NCBI GenBank assembly: GCA_006227785.1 | Contig: SBFU01000422.1 | Span: 1-11,733 of the forward strand | Reading direction: 5' to 3' | Length of the DNA stretch: 11,733 nt | Source: Burkholderiales bacterium | GTDB lineage: Bacteria > Pseudomonadota > Gammaproteobacteria > Burkholderiales > Burkholderiaceae_C | Shown: positions 1 through 7,114 of the stretch, piece by piece | How positions within the stretch are numbered: position 1 is the first letter of the stretch | Layout of the letters: the number at the start of each line of letters is the position of its first letter | Translations under genes and position numbers: made by a program | Notes under the pieces: generated by a model | What the model saw: only the letters and a program-made list of their open reading frames with translations | The model's database searches: none | Told to the model about the DNA's origin: nothing

Positions 1-54
1 CAGCGCCTCGCCCAGCAGCTGGAACACCAGCAGGGTGGCCAGCGCAGCGATCAA
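1..54 (-). CDS. CidA/LrgA-like membrane protein, N-terminal fragment (runs off left edge)
   Basis: Read on the minus strand from a TTG at 54, the frame gives about 18 residues, including IAALATLLVFQLLGEAL, and is still open at the window edge. From memory this resembles the first membrane helix of CidA/LrgA (holin-like) proteins, which often carry an FQLLGE-type segment. An in-frame stop at 82-84 leaves TTG at 54 as the only usual start before an internal GTG. A G-rich stretch (55-62 on the minus strand) precedes it, but there is no proper Shine-Dalgarno. It lies downstream of glcF in the same orientation, separated by 131 nt. The family call rests on only 18 residues and is tentative. Confidence 0.5.
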   Translation of the reverse strand, partial: MIAALATLLVFQLLGEAL

Positions 55-68
55 GTTCCCCCCCGCGC

Positions 69-97
69 CCGCCTTCGGCGGTCACCCCCCAGGGGGC
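69..97. repeat. Two adjacent GC-rich inverted repeats in the glcF/cidA-like gap
   Basis: CCGCC-TTC-GGCGG (69-81) is followed closely by a C6-A-G5 palindrome (85-96). Both could form small hairpins in RNA of either strand. They sit just upstream of the CidA-like start and downstream of glcF. They may be a dispersed intergenic repeat of the kind common in Comamonadaceae, or an attenuating structure; the window has no second copy to compare. Confidence 0.45.
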
Positions 98-147
98 AAC
101 ATCTGCGGCCCGGCAAAGCCGGTTCCGCGATGTTCTGGCTTGAAAGA

Positions 148-177
148 AGCCTTTGTGCAGCTGCTGCCAACAAGGCT
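148..177 (-). terminator. Weak hairpin after glcF, possible terminator
   Basis: AGCCTTTGT (148-156) pairs with ACAAGGCT (170-177) with one bulged base, 9 nt beyond the glcF stop on the minus strand. The downstream minus-strand sequence (TCTTTC) is only mildly T-rich, so termination would be inefficient at best. Confidence 0.3.
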
Positions 178-185
178 CCACCCCT

Positions 186-1424
186 TTACTGCGTCGGGTT
201 CAGCAACTCGTCCAGCAACTCGATCCAGTGCCGCACCGGCGTCTTCGTGCCGCTCTGCAAGTGGGTGATGCAGCCGATGTTGGCGCTGGTGATGACGTCG
301 GGCTTGAGCTCGCCCAGGTGACCGAGCTTGCGGTCGCGCAGCTGGTAGGCCAGCCCGGGGTTGAGCACCGAATAGGTGCCGGCCGAGCCGCAGCACAGGT
401 GCGACTCGTTGCGTGCCACCATCACGGTCAGGCCCAGGGCGGCCAGTTGGGTCTCGACGCCGCCCTTGAGTTTCTGGCCGTGCTGCAGCGTGCAGGGCGG
501 GTGGAAGGCCACCACCTGCTTCGCGTCGGGCTGTCGCGCCAGCTTCGACCGCAGCGCCGGCACCAGCGTGGGCAGCAGTTCGCTCAGGTCCTGGGTCAGT
601 TCGCTGATGCGCGCGGCACGGGCCGCGTAGGCCGGGTCGTCGGCCAGGATGTGCCCATACTCCTTGACCGTGACGCCGCAGCCCGAGGCGTTCATGACGA
701 TGGCCTCGACGCCCTGCTCGACATGCGGCCACCAGGCATCGATGTTGGCGCGCATGTGGGCCTTGCCGCCGTCCTGGTCGTTCAGGTGGAACTTGACTGC
801 GCCGCAACAGCCGGCCTCGGGCGCGACCACGGTCTGGATGCCGGCGGCGTCCAGCACGCGTGCGGTGGCGGTGTTGATGTTGGGCATCATGGCCGGTTGC
901 ACGCACCCCGCCAGCATCAGCACCTTGCGGGCGTGGGTGCCGGTGGGCCAGCGCCCGGCGTCCTGTCTGGCGGGCACCTTGTTCTTCAGGGTCTCGGGCA
1001 TCAGGCCACGCACCAGCTGACCGAGCTTCATGGCCGGGCCGAAAGCGGGTGAGGTCAGGCCCTCCTTGAGCAGCCAGCGCACCGCCTTTTCGGTGGCCGG
1101 GCGCGGCACCTTGGCGTCCACGATCTTGCGGCCAATGTCGACCAGGTGCCCGTAGTCAACCCCGCTGGGGCAGGTGCTCTCGCAGTTGCGGCAGGTCAGG
1201 CAGCGGTCCAGGTGCAGCTGGGTCTTGCGTGTGGGCTCGGCCCCTTCAAGCACCTGCTTCATCAGGTAGATGCGGCCACGCGGACCGTCGAGCTCGTCGC
1301 CCAGCAGCTGGTAGGTCGGGCAGGTGGCGGTGCAGAAGCCGCAGTGCACGCATTTGCGCAGGATGGCCTCGGCGGCCTGACCGTCGGGTGTGCCCTGGAA
1401 TTCGGGAGCGAGATGGGTTTGCAT
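186..1424 (-). CDS. glcF: Glycolate oxidase iron-sulfur subunit GlcF
   Basis: GlcF is the Fe-S electron-transfer subunit of the membrane-associated glycolate oxidase (GlcDEF), which oxidises glycolate to glyoxylate. The 412-aa protein has two N-terminal ferredoxin-type 4Fe-4S motifs: Cys25-x2-Cys28-x2-Cys31-x3-Cys35-Pro, and Cys75-x2-Cys78-x2-Cys81-x3-Cys85-Pro. The C-terminal two-thirds carries the paired cysteine-rich (CCG) domains, seen as EAGCCGAVKFHL and later HLCCGSAG. Length and layout are normal for the family. It starts 5 nt after the glcE stop, so the two are almost certainly co-transcribed and translationally coupled. The stop codon is TAA. Related Fe-S oxidoreductases of lactate or glycerol-3-phosphate oxidation share the architecture, but pairing with glcE supports GlcF. 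Confidence 0.93.
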   Translation of the reverse strand: MQTHLAPEFQGTPDGQAAEAILRKCVHCGFCTATCPTYQLLGDELDGPRGRIYLMKQVLEGAEPTRKTQLHLDRCLTCRNCESTCPSGVDYGHLVDIGRKIVDAKVPRPATEKAVRWLLKEGLTSPAFGPAMKLGQLVRGLMPETLKNKVPARQDAGRWPTGTHARKVLMLAGCVQPAMMPNINTATARVLDAAGIQTVVAPEAGCCGAVKFHLNDQDGGKAHMRANIDAWWPHVEQGVEAIVMNASGCGVTVKEYGHILADDPAYAARAARISELTQDLSELLPTLVPALRSKLARQPDAKQVVAFHPPCTLQHGQKLKGGVETQLAALGLTVMVARNESHLCCGSAGTYSVLNPGLAYQLRDRKLGHLGELKPDVITSANIGCITHLQSGTKTPVRHWIELLDELLNPTQ

Positions 1425-1429
1425 GGCGC

Positions 1430-2560
1430 TCAGGCCTTCATGCCAGGGGCAAAGATCCCGGCGGGGTCAAACGCGGCGCGCAGCCGCTGCGAGATGGTGC
1501 GGATGGTGGCCGACTCGGCATCGAAGCGGGCCACGCCACCGTCACCGGTGGCCGGCACTCGGAACAGGCTCGCGTGCCCCTGCACGGCGGCGGCGGCCGC
1601 ACGGATGCGATCGGCCTCGGACACCGGCGCCCACAGCCAGCGCTGCGCGCCCTGCCACTCGACCAGTTGAGGAAAGGGCAGGTCCAGCACGGGCGCGGTC
1701 TGCGGCACCGACAGGCGCCACAAGCCCAGATCGGGCGCGGGTGCCTGGAAAAACGGCAGGGTCTGATCGCGGCAGGCGGCCCAGTCAGCTCCGGCCTGGG
1801 CGTTGTCCATGCGCTGGCCCCCTGGCAGTTCGCGCAGCATCCGCTCGCAGGCGGCCTCCACCGCCGCCACTGCGCCGCGCAGGCGCACGAACAGCCATTC
1901 GGGGGCGTCCGGCGTGGTCGTGTCGCGCACCCAGCAGCACGCGTTCAGCGGCAAGGGCTGGCCGCCCCATCGGTGCAACTGCTCCAACGCGTCGTGCTGG
2001 CCCAGTCTGAACACCAGGGTCGCCTCGGCCGGCGCGACCGGCAATACCTTGAGACTCACCTCGGCGATCAGTCCCAGGCGACCTCGGCTGCCGGCCATCG
2101 CGCGGCTGATGTCGTAACCGGCCACGTTCTTCATGACCTGGCCACCGAAAGTCAGCAGCTCGGCCTGTCCGTTGAGCAACTGCACGCCCAGCACATAGTC
2201 GCGCACCCCACCCACGGTGGCGCGCGCCGGACCGGCCAGACCGGCCGCCACCATGCCACCGACCGTGGCACCAGGGCCGAAGTGGGGCGGCTCGAAGGGC
2301 AGGCACTGGCCGACTTCGGCCAGTGCGCCCTCCAGCTCGGCCAGCGGCGTTCCGGCCCTGGCGGTGATGACCAGCTCGGTGGGTTCGTGGCTGACAATGC
2401 CGGCCCAGCCGGTGGTCGACAGGGGCACCGCCCCGGTGCCTTCATCGAGAAAAGCCTTGGTGCCTCCGCCGGTGATGCGCAACGGCTGGCGGTCGGCATG
2501 GGCCGCACGGATCTGGTCGGCAAGGGCCTGCAAGGGAGCGGGTAGGGTGAGCTCTGACAT
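1430..2560 (-). CDS. glcE: Glycolate oxidase FAD-binding subunit GlcE
   Basis: GlcE is the shorter FAD-binding subunit of glycolate oxidase and works with GlcD and GlcF. From the ATG at 2560 it is 376 aa, beginning MSELTLPAPLQALADQ. The N-terminal half is a PCMH/FAD-binding type-4 domain: PLRITGGGTKAFL, then FGPGATVGGMVAAGLAGPAR, VGGVRDYVLGV and MKNVAGYDISR, a signature series for GlcE. The C-terminus ends in DPAGIFAPGMKA, as in FAD-linked oxidases. The frame is open up to 2659, but that upstream start lies inside the amtB terminator hairpin, so 2560 is preferred. The Shine-Dalgarno is weak (GGCGG). It is first of the glcE-glcF pair; no glcD lies next to it. Confidence 0.92.
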   Translation of the reverse strand: MSELTLPAPLQALADQIRAAHADRQPLRITGGGTKAFLDEGTGAVPLSTTGWAGIVSHEPTELVITARAGTPLAELEGALAEVGQCLPFEPPHFGPGATVGGMVAAGLAGPARATVGGVRDYVLGVQLLNGQAELLTFGGQVMKNVAGYDISRAMAGSRGRLGLIAEVSLKVLPVAPAEATLVFRLGQHDALEQLHRWGGQPLPLNACCWVRDTTTPDAPEWLFVRLRGAVAAVEAACERMLRELPGGQRMDNAQAGADWAACRDQTLPFFQAPAPDLGLWRLSVPQTAPVLDLPFPQLVEWQGAQRWLWAPVSEADRIRAAAAAVQGHASLFRVPATGDGGVARFDAESATIRTISQRLRAAFDPAGIFAPGMKA

Positions 2561-2579
2561 AGGCCGCCATGGTAGCGAC

Positions 2580-2594
2580 CCGGTCCTCGACCGG
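2580..2594. promoter_or_regulatory. Perfect dyad in the glcE leader
   Basis: CCGGTC-CTC-GACCGG is a perfect inverted repeat with 6-bp arms, 20-34 bp upstream of the glcE start codon. It may be an operator or a small leader hairpin. No regulator gene is present to support a specific assignment. Confidence 0.35.
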
Positions 2595-2603
2595 CGTTGA
2601 ATT

Positions 2604-2625
2604 TTTTGCACGGTGGGCTGCAAAA
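2604..2625. promoter_or_regulatory. Interrupted palindrome upstream of glcE, candidate operator
   Basis: TTTTGCA-N8-TGCAAAA, a perfect 7-bp-arm dyad, stands 44-65 bp upstream of the glcE start, between it and the amtB terminator. Position and AT-rich arms in a GC-rich genome suggest a transcription-factor site controlling glcEF. Glycolate genes are commonly controlled by GntR-family (GlcC) or similar regulators, but which protein would bind here is unknown. Confidence 0.4.
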
Positions 2626-2649
2626 GCAGGCGTCGGTCCGTCCGGACGC

Positions 2650-2684
2650 AAAAAAACACCCGCCCCCTGAAGGGTGGCGGGTGT
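2650..2684 (-). terminator. Rho-independent terminator of glnK-amtB
   Basis: Read on the minus strand, a 9-bp perfect stem (ACACCCGCC at 2656-2664 pairing with GGCGGGTGT at 2676-2684), extended inside by CCC/GGG around a TGAA loop with one bulge, is followed directly by seven T residues (2650-2656). It lies 47 nt beyond the amtB stop and so separates the glnK-amtB transcript from glcEF, which therefore needs its own promoter. Confidence 0.88.
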
Positions 2685-2731
2685 GGACTGCGATTTCAAA
2701 CAGGCCGGCGTTGACCGACCCGTGCAGGAGA

Positions 2732-4141
2732 TCAGCGGTTGTAGGCGGTCTCGCCGTGCGAGGTGATGTCCAGACCTTCGCGCTCGGCCTCTTCGGTCAC
2801 GCGCAGACCCATCACCATGTCGACGATCTTGTAGCAGATGGCCGCCACCACACCAGACCAGACCATGGTGATCACCACGCCTTCGGCCTGGATCAGCAGC
2901 TGGCTGCCGATGGAGAAGTCGTCGCCACCGGTGCCACCCAGGCCAGGGGCGCCGAACACGCCGACCAGCAGGGCACCGATGATGCCGCCGATGCCATGGA
3001 TACCGAACACGTCGAGCGAGTCGTCAGCGCCCAGCATCTTCTTCAGGCCGTTGACACCCCAGAGGCAGACAAAGCCGGACAGCAGGCCGATGATGATGGC
3101 GCCCATGGGGCCCACCGAGCCGCAGGCCGGGGTGATGGCCACCAGGCCGGCGACGGCACCGGAAGCGGCACCCAGCATCGAGGCCTTGCCCTTGCTCAGC
3201 GCTTCGCCGATGCACCAGGCCAGCACGGCGGCGGCGGTGGCGAACAGCGTGTTGATGAACGGCAGACCCACGAAGGTGTTGGCTTCCAGGTTGGAGCCGG
3301 CGTTGAAGCCGAACCAGCCCACCCACAGCATCGAGGCACCGACCATGGTCAGGGTCAGGCTGTGCGGCGCCATGGCTTCCTTGCCGTAGCCGATGCGCTT
3401 GCCAACCATGTAGGCACCCACCAGACCGGCCATGGCGGCGTTGATGTGCACCACGGTACCACCCGCGAAGTCGAGGGCACCCTTGTCCAGCAGGTAACCA
3501 CCGGCACCCCAGACCATGTGGGCGATGGGCAGGTAGCTGAAGGTGAACCACAGGGCGCAGAACAGCAGCACGGAGCCGAACTTGATGCGCTCGGCGAAGG
3601 AGCCGACGATCAGGGCGCAGGTGATGCCGGCGAACGTGGCCTGGAAGGCAATGAACACGTACTCGGGGATCTTCACGTTGTCGGTGAAGGTGTCGGCCAG
3701 CGAATCCGGTGTGACGCCCATCAGGAACACCTTGTCCAGGTTGCCGATGATCAGGCCTTCACCGCCGAACGCCAGGCTGTAGCCGTAGACGGCCCACAGC
3801 ACCGAGATCAGGGAGAACACCACCATCACCTGCATCAGGACCGACAGCATGTTCTTGCTGCGCACCAGGCCGCCGTAGAACAGCGCCAGGCCCGGCAGCA
3901 CCATCAGGATGACCAGGATGGTGGAGACCAGCATCCAGGCGACGTCGCCCTTGTCGACGGTGGGGGCGGCGGCTTCTTCGGCTGCAGCCGGGGCCTCAGC
4001 GGCAGGCGCCTCGGCAGCGGGGGTTTCGGTGGTGGCCTGGGCCACCACAACAGCCGTTTCGACCGCGGTCTCGGCCATCGCGTTCAGGCCGCCAAAAGCC
4101 AGGCCCAAACCCAGAAACAGGGATACAAGCAGTTTTTTCAT
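2732..4141 (-). CDS. amtB: Ammonium transporter AmtB
   Basis: This is an inner-membrane ammonium channel of the Amt/Mep/Rh family. The 469-aa protein has a signal peptide (residues 1-23, cleavage after AMA), an unusually long Ala/Pro/Glu-rich segment (about 24-62, with repeated PAAEA units), then the Amt core from about residue 64. The pore twin histidines are His232 (VVHINAAM) and His382 (GIHGIGG), 150 residues apart as in E. coli AmtB (168/318). Asp224 matches E. coli Asp160. The core starts with the family segment LPGLALFYGGLVRSKN. The gene follows glnK by 30 nt and ends in a strong terminator. Trimeric GlnK is known to plug AmtB when nitrogen is ample, which explains the pairing. Confidence 0.97.
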   Translation of the reverse strand: MKKLLVSLFLGLGLAFGGLNAMAETAVETAVVVAQATTETPAAEAPAAEAPAAAEEAAAPTVDKGDVAWMLVSTILVILMVLPGLALFYGGLVRSKNMLSVLMQVMVVFSLISVLWAVYGYSLAFGGEGLIIGNLDKVFLMGVTPDSLADTFTDNVKIPEYVFIAFQATFAGITCALIVGSFAERIKFGSVLLFCALWFTFSYLPIAHMVWGAGGYLLDKGALDFAGGTVVHINAAMAGLVGAYMVGKRIGYGKEAMAPHSLTLTMVGASMLWVGWFGFNAGSNLEANTFVGLPFINTLFATAAAVLAWCIGEALSKGKASMLGAASGAVAGLVAITPACGSVGPMGAIIIGLLSGFVCLWGVNGLKKMLGADDSLDVFGIHGIGGIIGALLVGVFGAPGLGGTGGDDFSIGSQLLIQAEGVVITMVWSGVVAAICYKIVDMVMGLRVTEEAEREGLDITSHGETAYNR

Positions 4142-4171
4142 GTTCGTGATCTTTCTTGCTTCGGTGGGGCG

Positions 4172-4525
<354 letters not shown>

Positions 4526-4593
4526 CTAGATCGGGAGGTGCCGGGCCGCAGGACCGTGACACCCAGGGTTGTTGCTTGCGCCTTCACCGGGCT

Positions 4594-4609
4594 AGCATGG
4601 ACCGTGCCA
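4594..4609 (-). promoter_or_regulatory. Sigma-54 (-24/-12) promoter of glnK-amtB
   Basis: On the minus strand the sequence reads TGGCACG-GTCC-ATGCT, against the consensus TGGCACG-N4-TTGCW: one mismatch, with the invariant GG and GC spaced by exactly 10 nt. The predicted start is near 4583, giving a leader of about 73 nt before glnK. This matches the known RpoN/NtrC control of glnK-amtB in proteobacteria. Confidence 0.78.
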
Positions 4610-4711
4610 GCACCCCGACGCCTGGTCATTCACGGTGGCCCGGGCGCCCCACCGCGGTTCCGCGTGACAGGCGGTTACAGACCCGCAGCGACACCCATCC
4701 CCCATTTGTGG

Positions 4712-4732
4712 ACGCCAGGGCGACGCTGGCGT
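4712..4732. repeat. Inverted repeat in the glnK-comM divergent region
   Basis: ACGCCAG-N7-CTGGCGT, a 7-bp-arm dyad about midway between the two divergent start codons. There is no T-run on either side, so it is not an obvious terminator; it could be a protein-binding site. Confidence 0.3.
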
Positions 4733-4783
4733 GCCATCATCGGACGCTTTCAGGGTCCGATCACCCGGCATCCCCGGTTCATT

Positions 4784-4800
4784 CGCACCATTTCAGTGCA
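4784..4800. promoter_or_regulatory. NtrC-like binding site upstream of glnK-amtB
   Basis: CGCACC-N5-AGTGCA matches the NtrC dyad TGCACC-N5-GGTGCA at 10 of 12 arm positions. It lies about 200 bp upstream of the predicted sigma-54 start, a normal enhancer distance. A further half-site, TGCACC, occurs at 4842-4847 close to the comM start. The remainder of the 354-bp gap (4511-4864) contains no convincing gene. Confidence 0.6.
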
Positions 4801-4864
4801 TTCCAGGGCTGGCTGGCAGTGGCGGATGGTCGCCCAAGCCATGCACCAAAACAGGGAGGAAACC

Positions 4865-6415
4865 ATGAGTCTGTCCGTGGTGCACAGCCGTGCGCTGCTG
4901 GGCCTGGACGCGCGCGCCGTGCGCGTCGAGGTGCACCTGGCCAACGGCCTGCCCAGTTTCACCCTGGTCGGCCTGGTCGACACCGAGGTGCGCGAGGCCC
5001 GCGAGCGGGTGCGTTCGGCCATTGCCAACGCCGGACTGTCCTTTCCGAGCAACCAGCGCATCACGGTCAACCTGGCACCGGCCGACCTGCCCAAGGACTC
5101 CGGCCGCTTCGACCTGCCGATCGCCCTGGGCATTCTTGCGGCCAGCGGCCAGATCGACAGCGCCCGGCTGAACGGCTGGGAATTTGCCGGCGAGCTCTCC
5201 CTGGGCGGCGATCTGCGCCCGGTGCGGGGCGCCCTGGCCATGAGCCTGGCCCTGCACCGCGAGGCGGCCCGCACCGGTCAGGCCACCGCCCGCCTGGTGC
5301 TGCCCCCGGGCAGCGCCGAAGAGGCCGCACTGGTGGCTGACGCCGAGGTCTACCGCGCCAGGCACCTGCTCGATGTGGTTGCCCACTTTCTGCCTGAGGC
5401 CCAGCAGAATGAACAGAGCACGGACGACGCGGGCTGGGCGCGCCTGCAGGTGGCGCGCCAGGGAGCCGAGCCGGCCTACCCGGACCTGGCCGACGTCAAA
5501 GGCCAGGCCGCAGCCCGCCGGGCGCTCGAGATCGCGGCCGCCGGCGGGCACAGCCTGCTCATGGCCGGCCCGCCAGGTTCGGGCAAGAGCATGCTGGCCC
5601 AGCGGTTTGCCGGCCTGCTGCCCCCCATGGACACCATCGAGTCGCTGGAATCGGCGGCAGTGGCCTCGCTGGCCGGTCGCTTCGACATCGATCGCTGGGG
5701 CCAGCGTCCGACCTGCGCGCCCCATCACAGTGCAAGCGCGGTCGCTCTGGTCGGCGGCGGCTCGCCACCCCGCCCGGGCGAGATTTCGCTGGCGCACCAC
5801 GGCGTGCTGTTTCTCGACGAACTGCCCGAGTTTCCGCGCGCAGCCCTCGAAGCCCTGCGCGAACCCCTGGAAAGCGGCCACATCCGGATTTCCCGCGCGG
5901 CCATGCAGAGCGAGTTTCCCGCCCGCTTCCAGCTCATCGCGGCCATGAACCCCTGCCCCTGTGGCTTCCTGGGCCACCCCACGCGCCCCTGCCGCGACAC
6001 GCCCGACCAGATCGCCCGCTACCAGGGCAAGCTCAGTGGCCCGTTGCTCGACCGCATCGACCTGCACGTGGAGGTGCCCGCCCTGGCACCCGACGAACTG
6101 CTGGGCGGCCAGCCCGGCGAGAGCAGTGGCCGGGTGCGCGAGCGCGTGGTGGCGGCGCGAGCGCGGGCCCATGCCCGCCAGGGGCACACGAACCAGGGCC
6201 TGGCCGGGCGGGCTCTGGACGACCACGTCGGAGCCGAGGCGGCGGCCATGAAATTCCTGAACACCGCCGCCGCGCGCCTGGGCTGGAGCGCCCGCAGCAC
6301 CCACCGGGCCCTGCGCGTGGCCCGCACCATCGCCGATCTGGCCGGCAGCGAATCGGTGGCGGTGGCGCACATCGCCGAAGCGGTGCAGTACCGCAGGGTG
6401 CTCCAGAAGGCCTGA
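4865..6415 (+). CDS. comM: ComM/YifB, Mg-chelatase-like AAA+ protein
   Basis: ComM is a hexameric AAA+ helicase that promotes branch migration during natural transformation in Vibrio and relatives; the family is widespread. The 516-aa protein starts MSLSVVHSRALLGLDA, typical for the family. Residues 1 to about 170 form the N-terminal ChlI-like domain. The AAA core has Walker A GPPGSGKS at 235-242 and Walker B VLFLDE ending at Asp318-Glu319, followed by a Cys-rich segment NPCPCGFLGH. The C-terminal Mg-chelatase domain ends with SVAVAHIAEAVQYRR. The frame is open far upstream, but GGGAGGA at 4854-4860 sets the ATG at 4865. It is divergent from glnK and 27 nt upstream of the next gene, with no terminator between. 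Confidence 0.95.
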   Translation: MSLSVVHSRALLGLDARAVRVEVHLANGLPSFTLVGLVDTEVREARERVRSAIANAGLSFPSNQRITVNLAPADLPKDSGRFDLPIALGILAASGQIDSARLNGWEFAGELSLGGDLRPVRGALAMSLALHREAARTGQATARLVLPPGSAEEAALVADAEVYRARHLLDVVAHFLPEAQQNEQSTDDAGWARLQVARQGAEPAYPDLADVKGQAAARRALEIAAAGGHSLLMAGPPGSGKSMLAQRFAGLLPPMDTIESLESAAVASLAGRFDIDRWGQRPTCAPHHSASAVALVGGGSPPRPGEISLAHHGVLFLDELPEFPRAALEALREPLESGHIRISRAAMQSEFPARFQLIAAMNPCPCGFLGHPTRPCRDTPDQIARYQGKLSGPLLDRIDLHVEVPALAPDELLGGQPGESSGRVRERVVAARARAHARQGHTNQGLAGRALDDHVGAEAAAMKFLNTAAARLGWSARSTHRALRVARTIADLAGSESVAVAHIAEAVQYRRVLQKA

Positions 6416-6429
6416 TACCGCCGCCCTCC

Positions 6430-6435
6430 TATACT
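6430..6435 (+). promoter_or_regulatory. Possible -10 element giving a leaderless transcript
   Basis: TATACT ends 7 nt before the ATG at 6443. If used, transcription would start at or beside the A of that ATG, which would explain the absence of a Shine-Dalgarno. No good -35 hexamer is visible about 17 nt upstream, so the call is weak; read-through from comM is the alternative. Confidence 0.3.
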
Positions 6436-6442
6436 CCGGTGC

Positions 6443-7114
6443 ATGGCAGACAGCACCTCAACCTTGATGTCCAGGCCAGCCCTGGCGGTGTTTCTCAGGG
6501 GCAAGCGCGACTACGTGCAGGGCACACAGCTCATTGCGCGACTGGCAGAGCAGGCCGCCCCCACCGGCTCACGCCTGACCCAGGCCACCTTCAGCCGGAT
6601 CACCGCCAATGTGGTGTGCTGGCAGGCGGCCGAGACCGGCGATGCCCACGACCCGATCGGACAGGTCCATTTCGTCAAGGACGGCGTGGAGCACGTCTTC
6701 CAGCTGCTGGACACCGGCCTGGCCGCGCCCCGGCAGGACACGGACATGGGTGTCCGCGTCGAGCTTGAAGATTCCCCCTCGGCACTGACGGGCCGCTACC
6801 GTGCCGAGCATCCGGGCGACCTGGAGGGCCTGCTCAATGTCCTGGTCCAATCGGTCAAGCACCTGCACGAACGCGCGGGCGCGGGTGTGCACGACGTCTG
6901 GTTCACCGGCATGCGCCAGTTTGCGGTGCCGGTTGGCGGCCAGTCCGGTCCCTTCCGGGGCGTGGTCGACATCCGGCAGCGGCGGCTGATACGCCGTGGT
7001 GTTCTGCACCAGTCCATCGTCGAGGTCACGGTGACCGACCATGACCGACCCGAGCGCCACCACGGCATGGTCAACTTTGCCTTCAAGTCGGAGCACGCCA
7101 TTCATGTCGATTGA
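6443..7114 (+). CDS. Unrecognised protein, first gene of the acylation cluster
   Basis: A 223-aa protein that I do not recognise. It has no signal peptide or membrane segment, so it is probably cytoplasmic. Visible segments are an N-terminal stretch FLRGKRDYVQGTQLIARLAE (about 18-37), an acidic middle, an apparent helix EGLLNVLVQSVKHLHE (about 129-144), and a C-terminal third rich in alternating polar and hydrophobic residues, suggesting beta strands (FRGVVDIRQRR, SIVEVTVTD). The start is uncertain: ATG at 6443 has no ribosome site, and ATG at 6467 (residue 9) is also possible. Its end overlaps the KASIII gene by 11 nt, so the two are tightly coupled; a role in forming or handling the acyl group is inferred from that alone. 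GC-rich codon use matches its neighbours. Confidence 0.8.
   Translation: MADSTSTLMSRPALAVFLRGKRDYVQGTQLIARLAEQAAPTGSRLTQATFSRITANVVCWQAAETGDAHDPIGQVHFVKDGVEHVFQLLDTGLAAPRQDTDMGVRVELEDSPSALTGRYRAEHPGDLEGLLNVLVQSVKHLHERAGAGVHDVWFTGMRQFAVPVGGQSGPFRGVVDIRQRRLIRRGVLHQSIVEVTVTDHDRPERHHGMVNFAFKSEHAIHVD

Noticed and set aside
1229..2545. 438-codon plus-strand frame opposite glcE and glcF
   Set aside because: Low-complexity Arg/Gly/His-rich translation opposite two well-supported genes.
4793..6370. 525-codon minus-strand frame opposite comM
   Set aside because: Shadow frame caused by high GC and codon bias of comM; no recognisable domain, no ribosome site, and comM is clearly the real gene.
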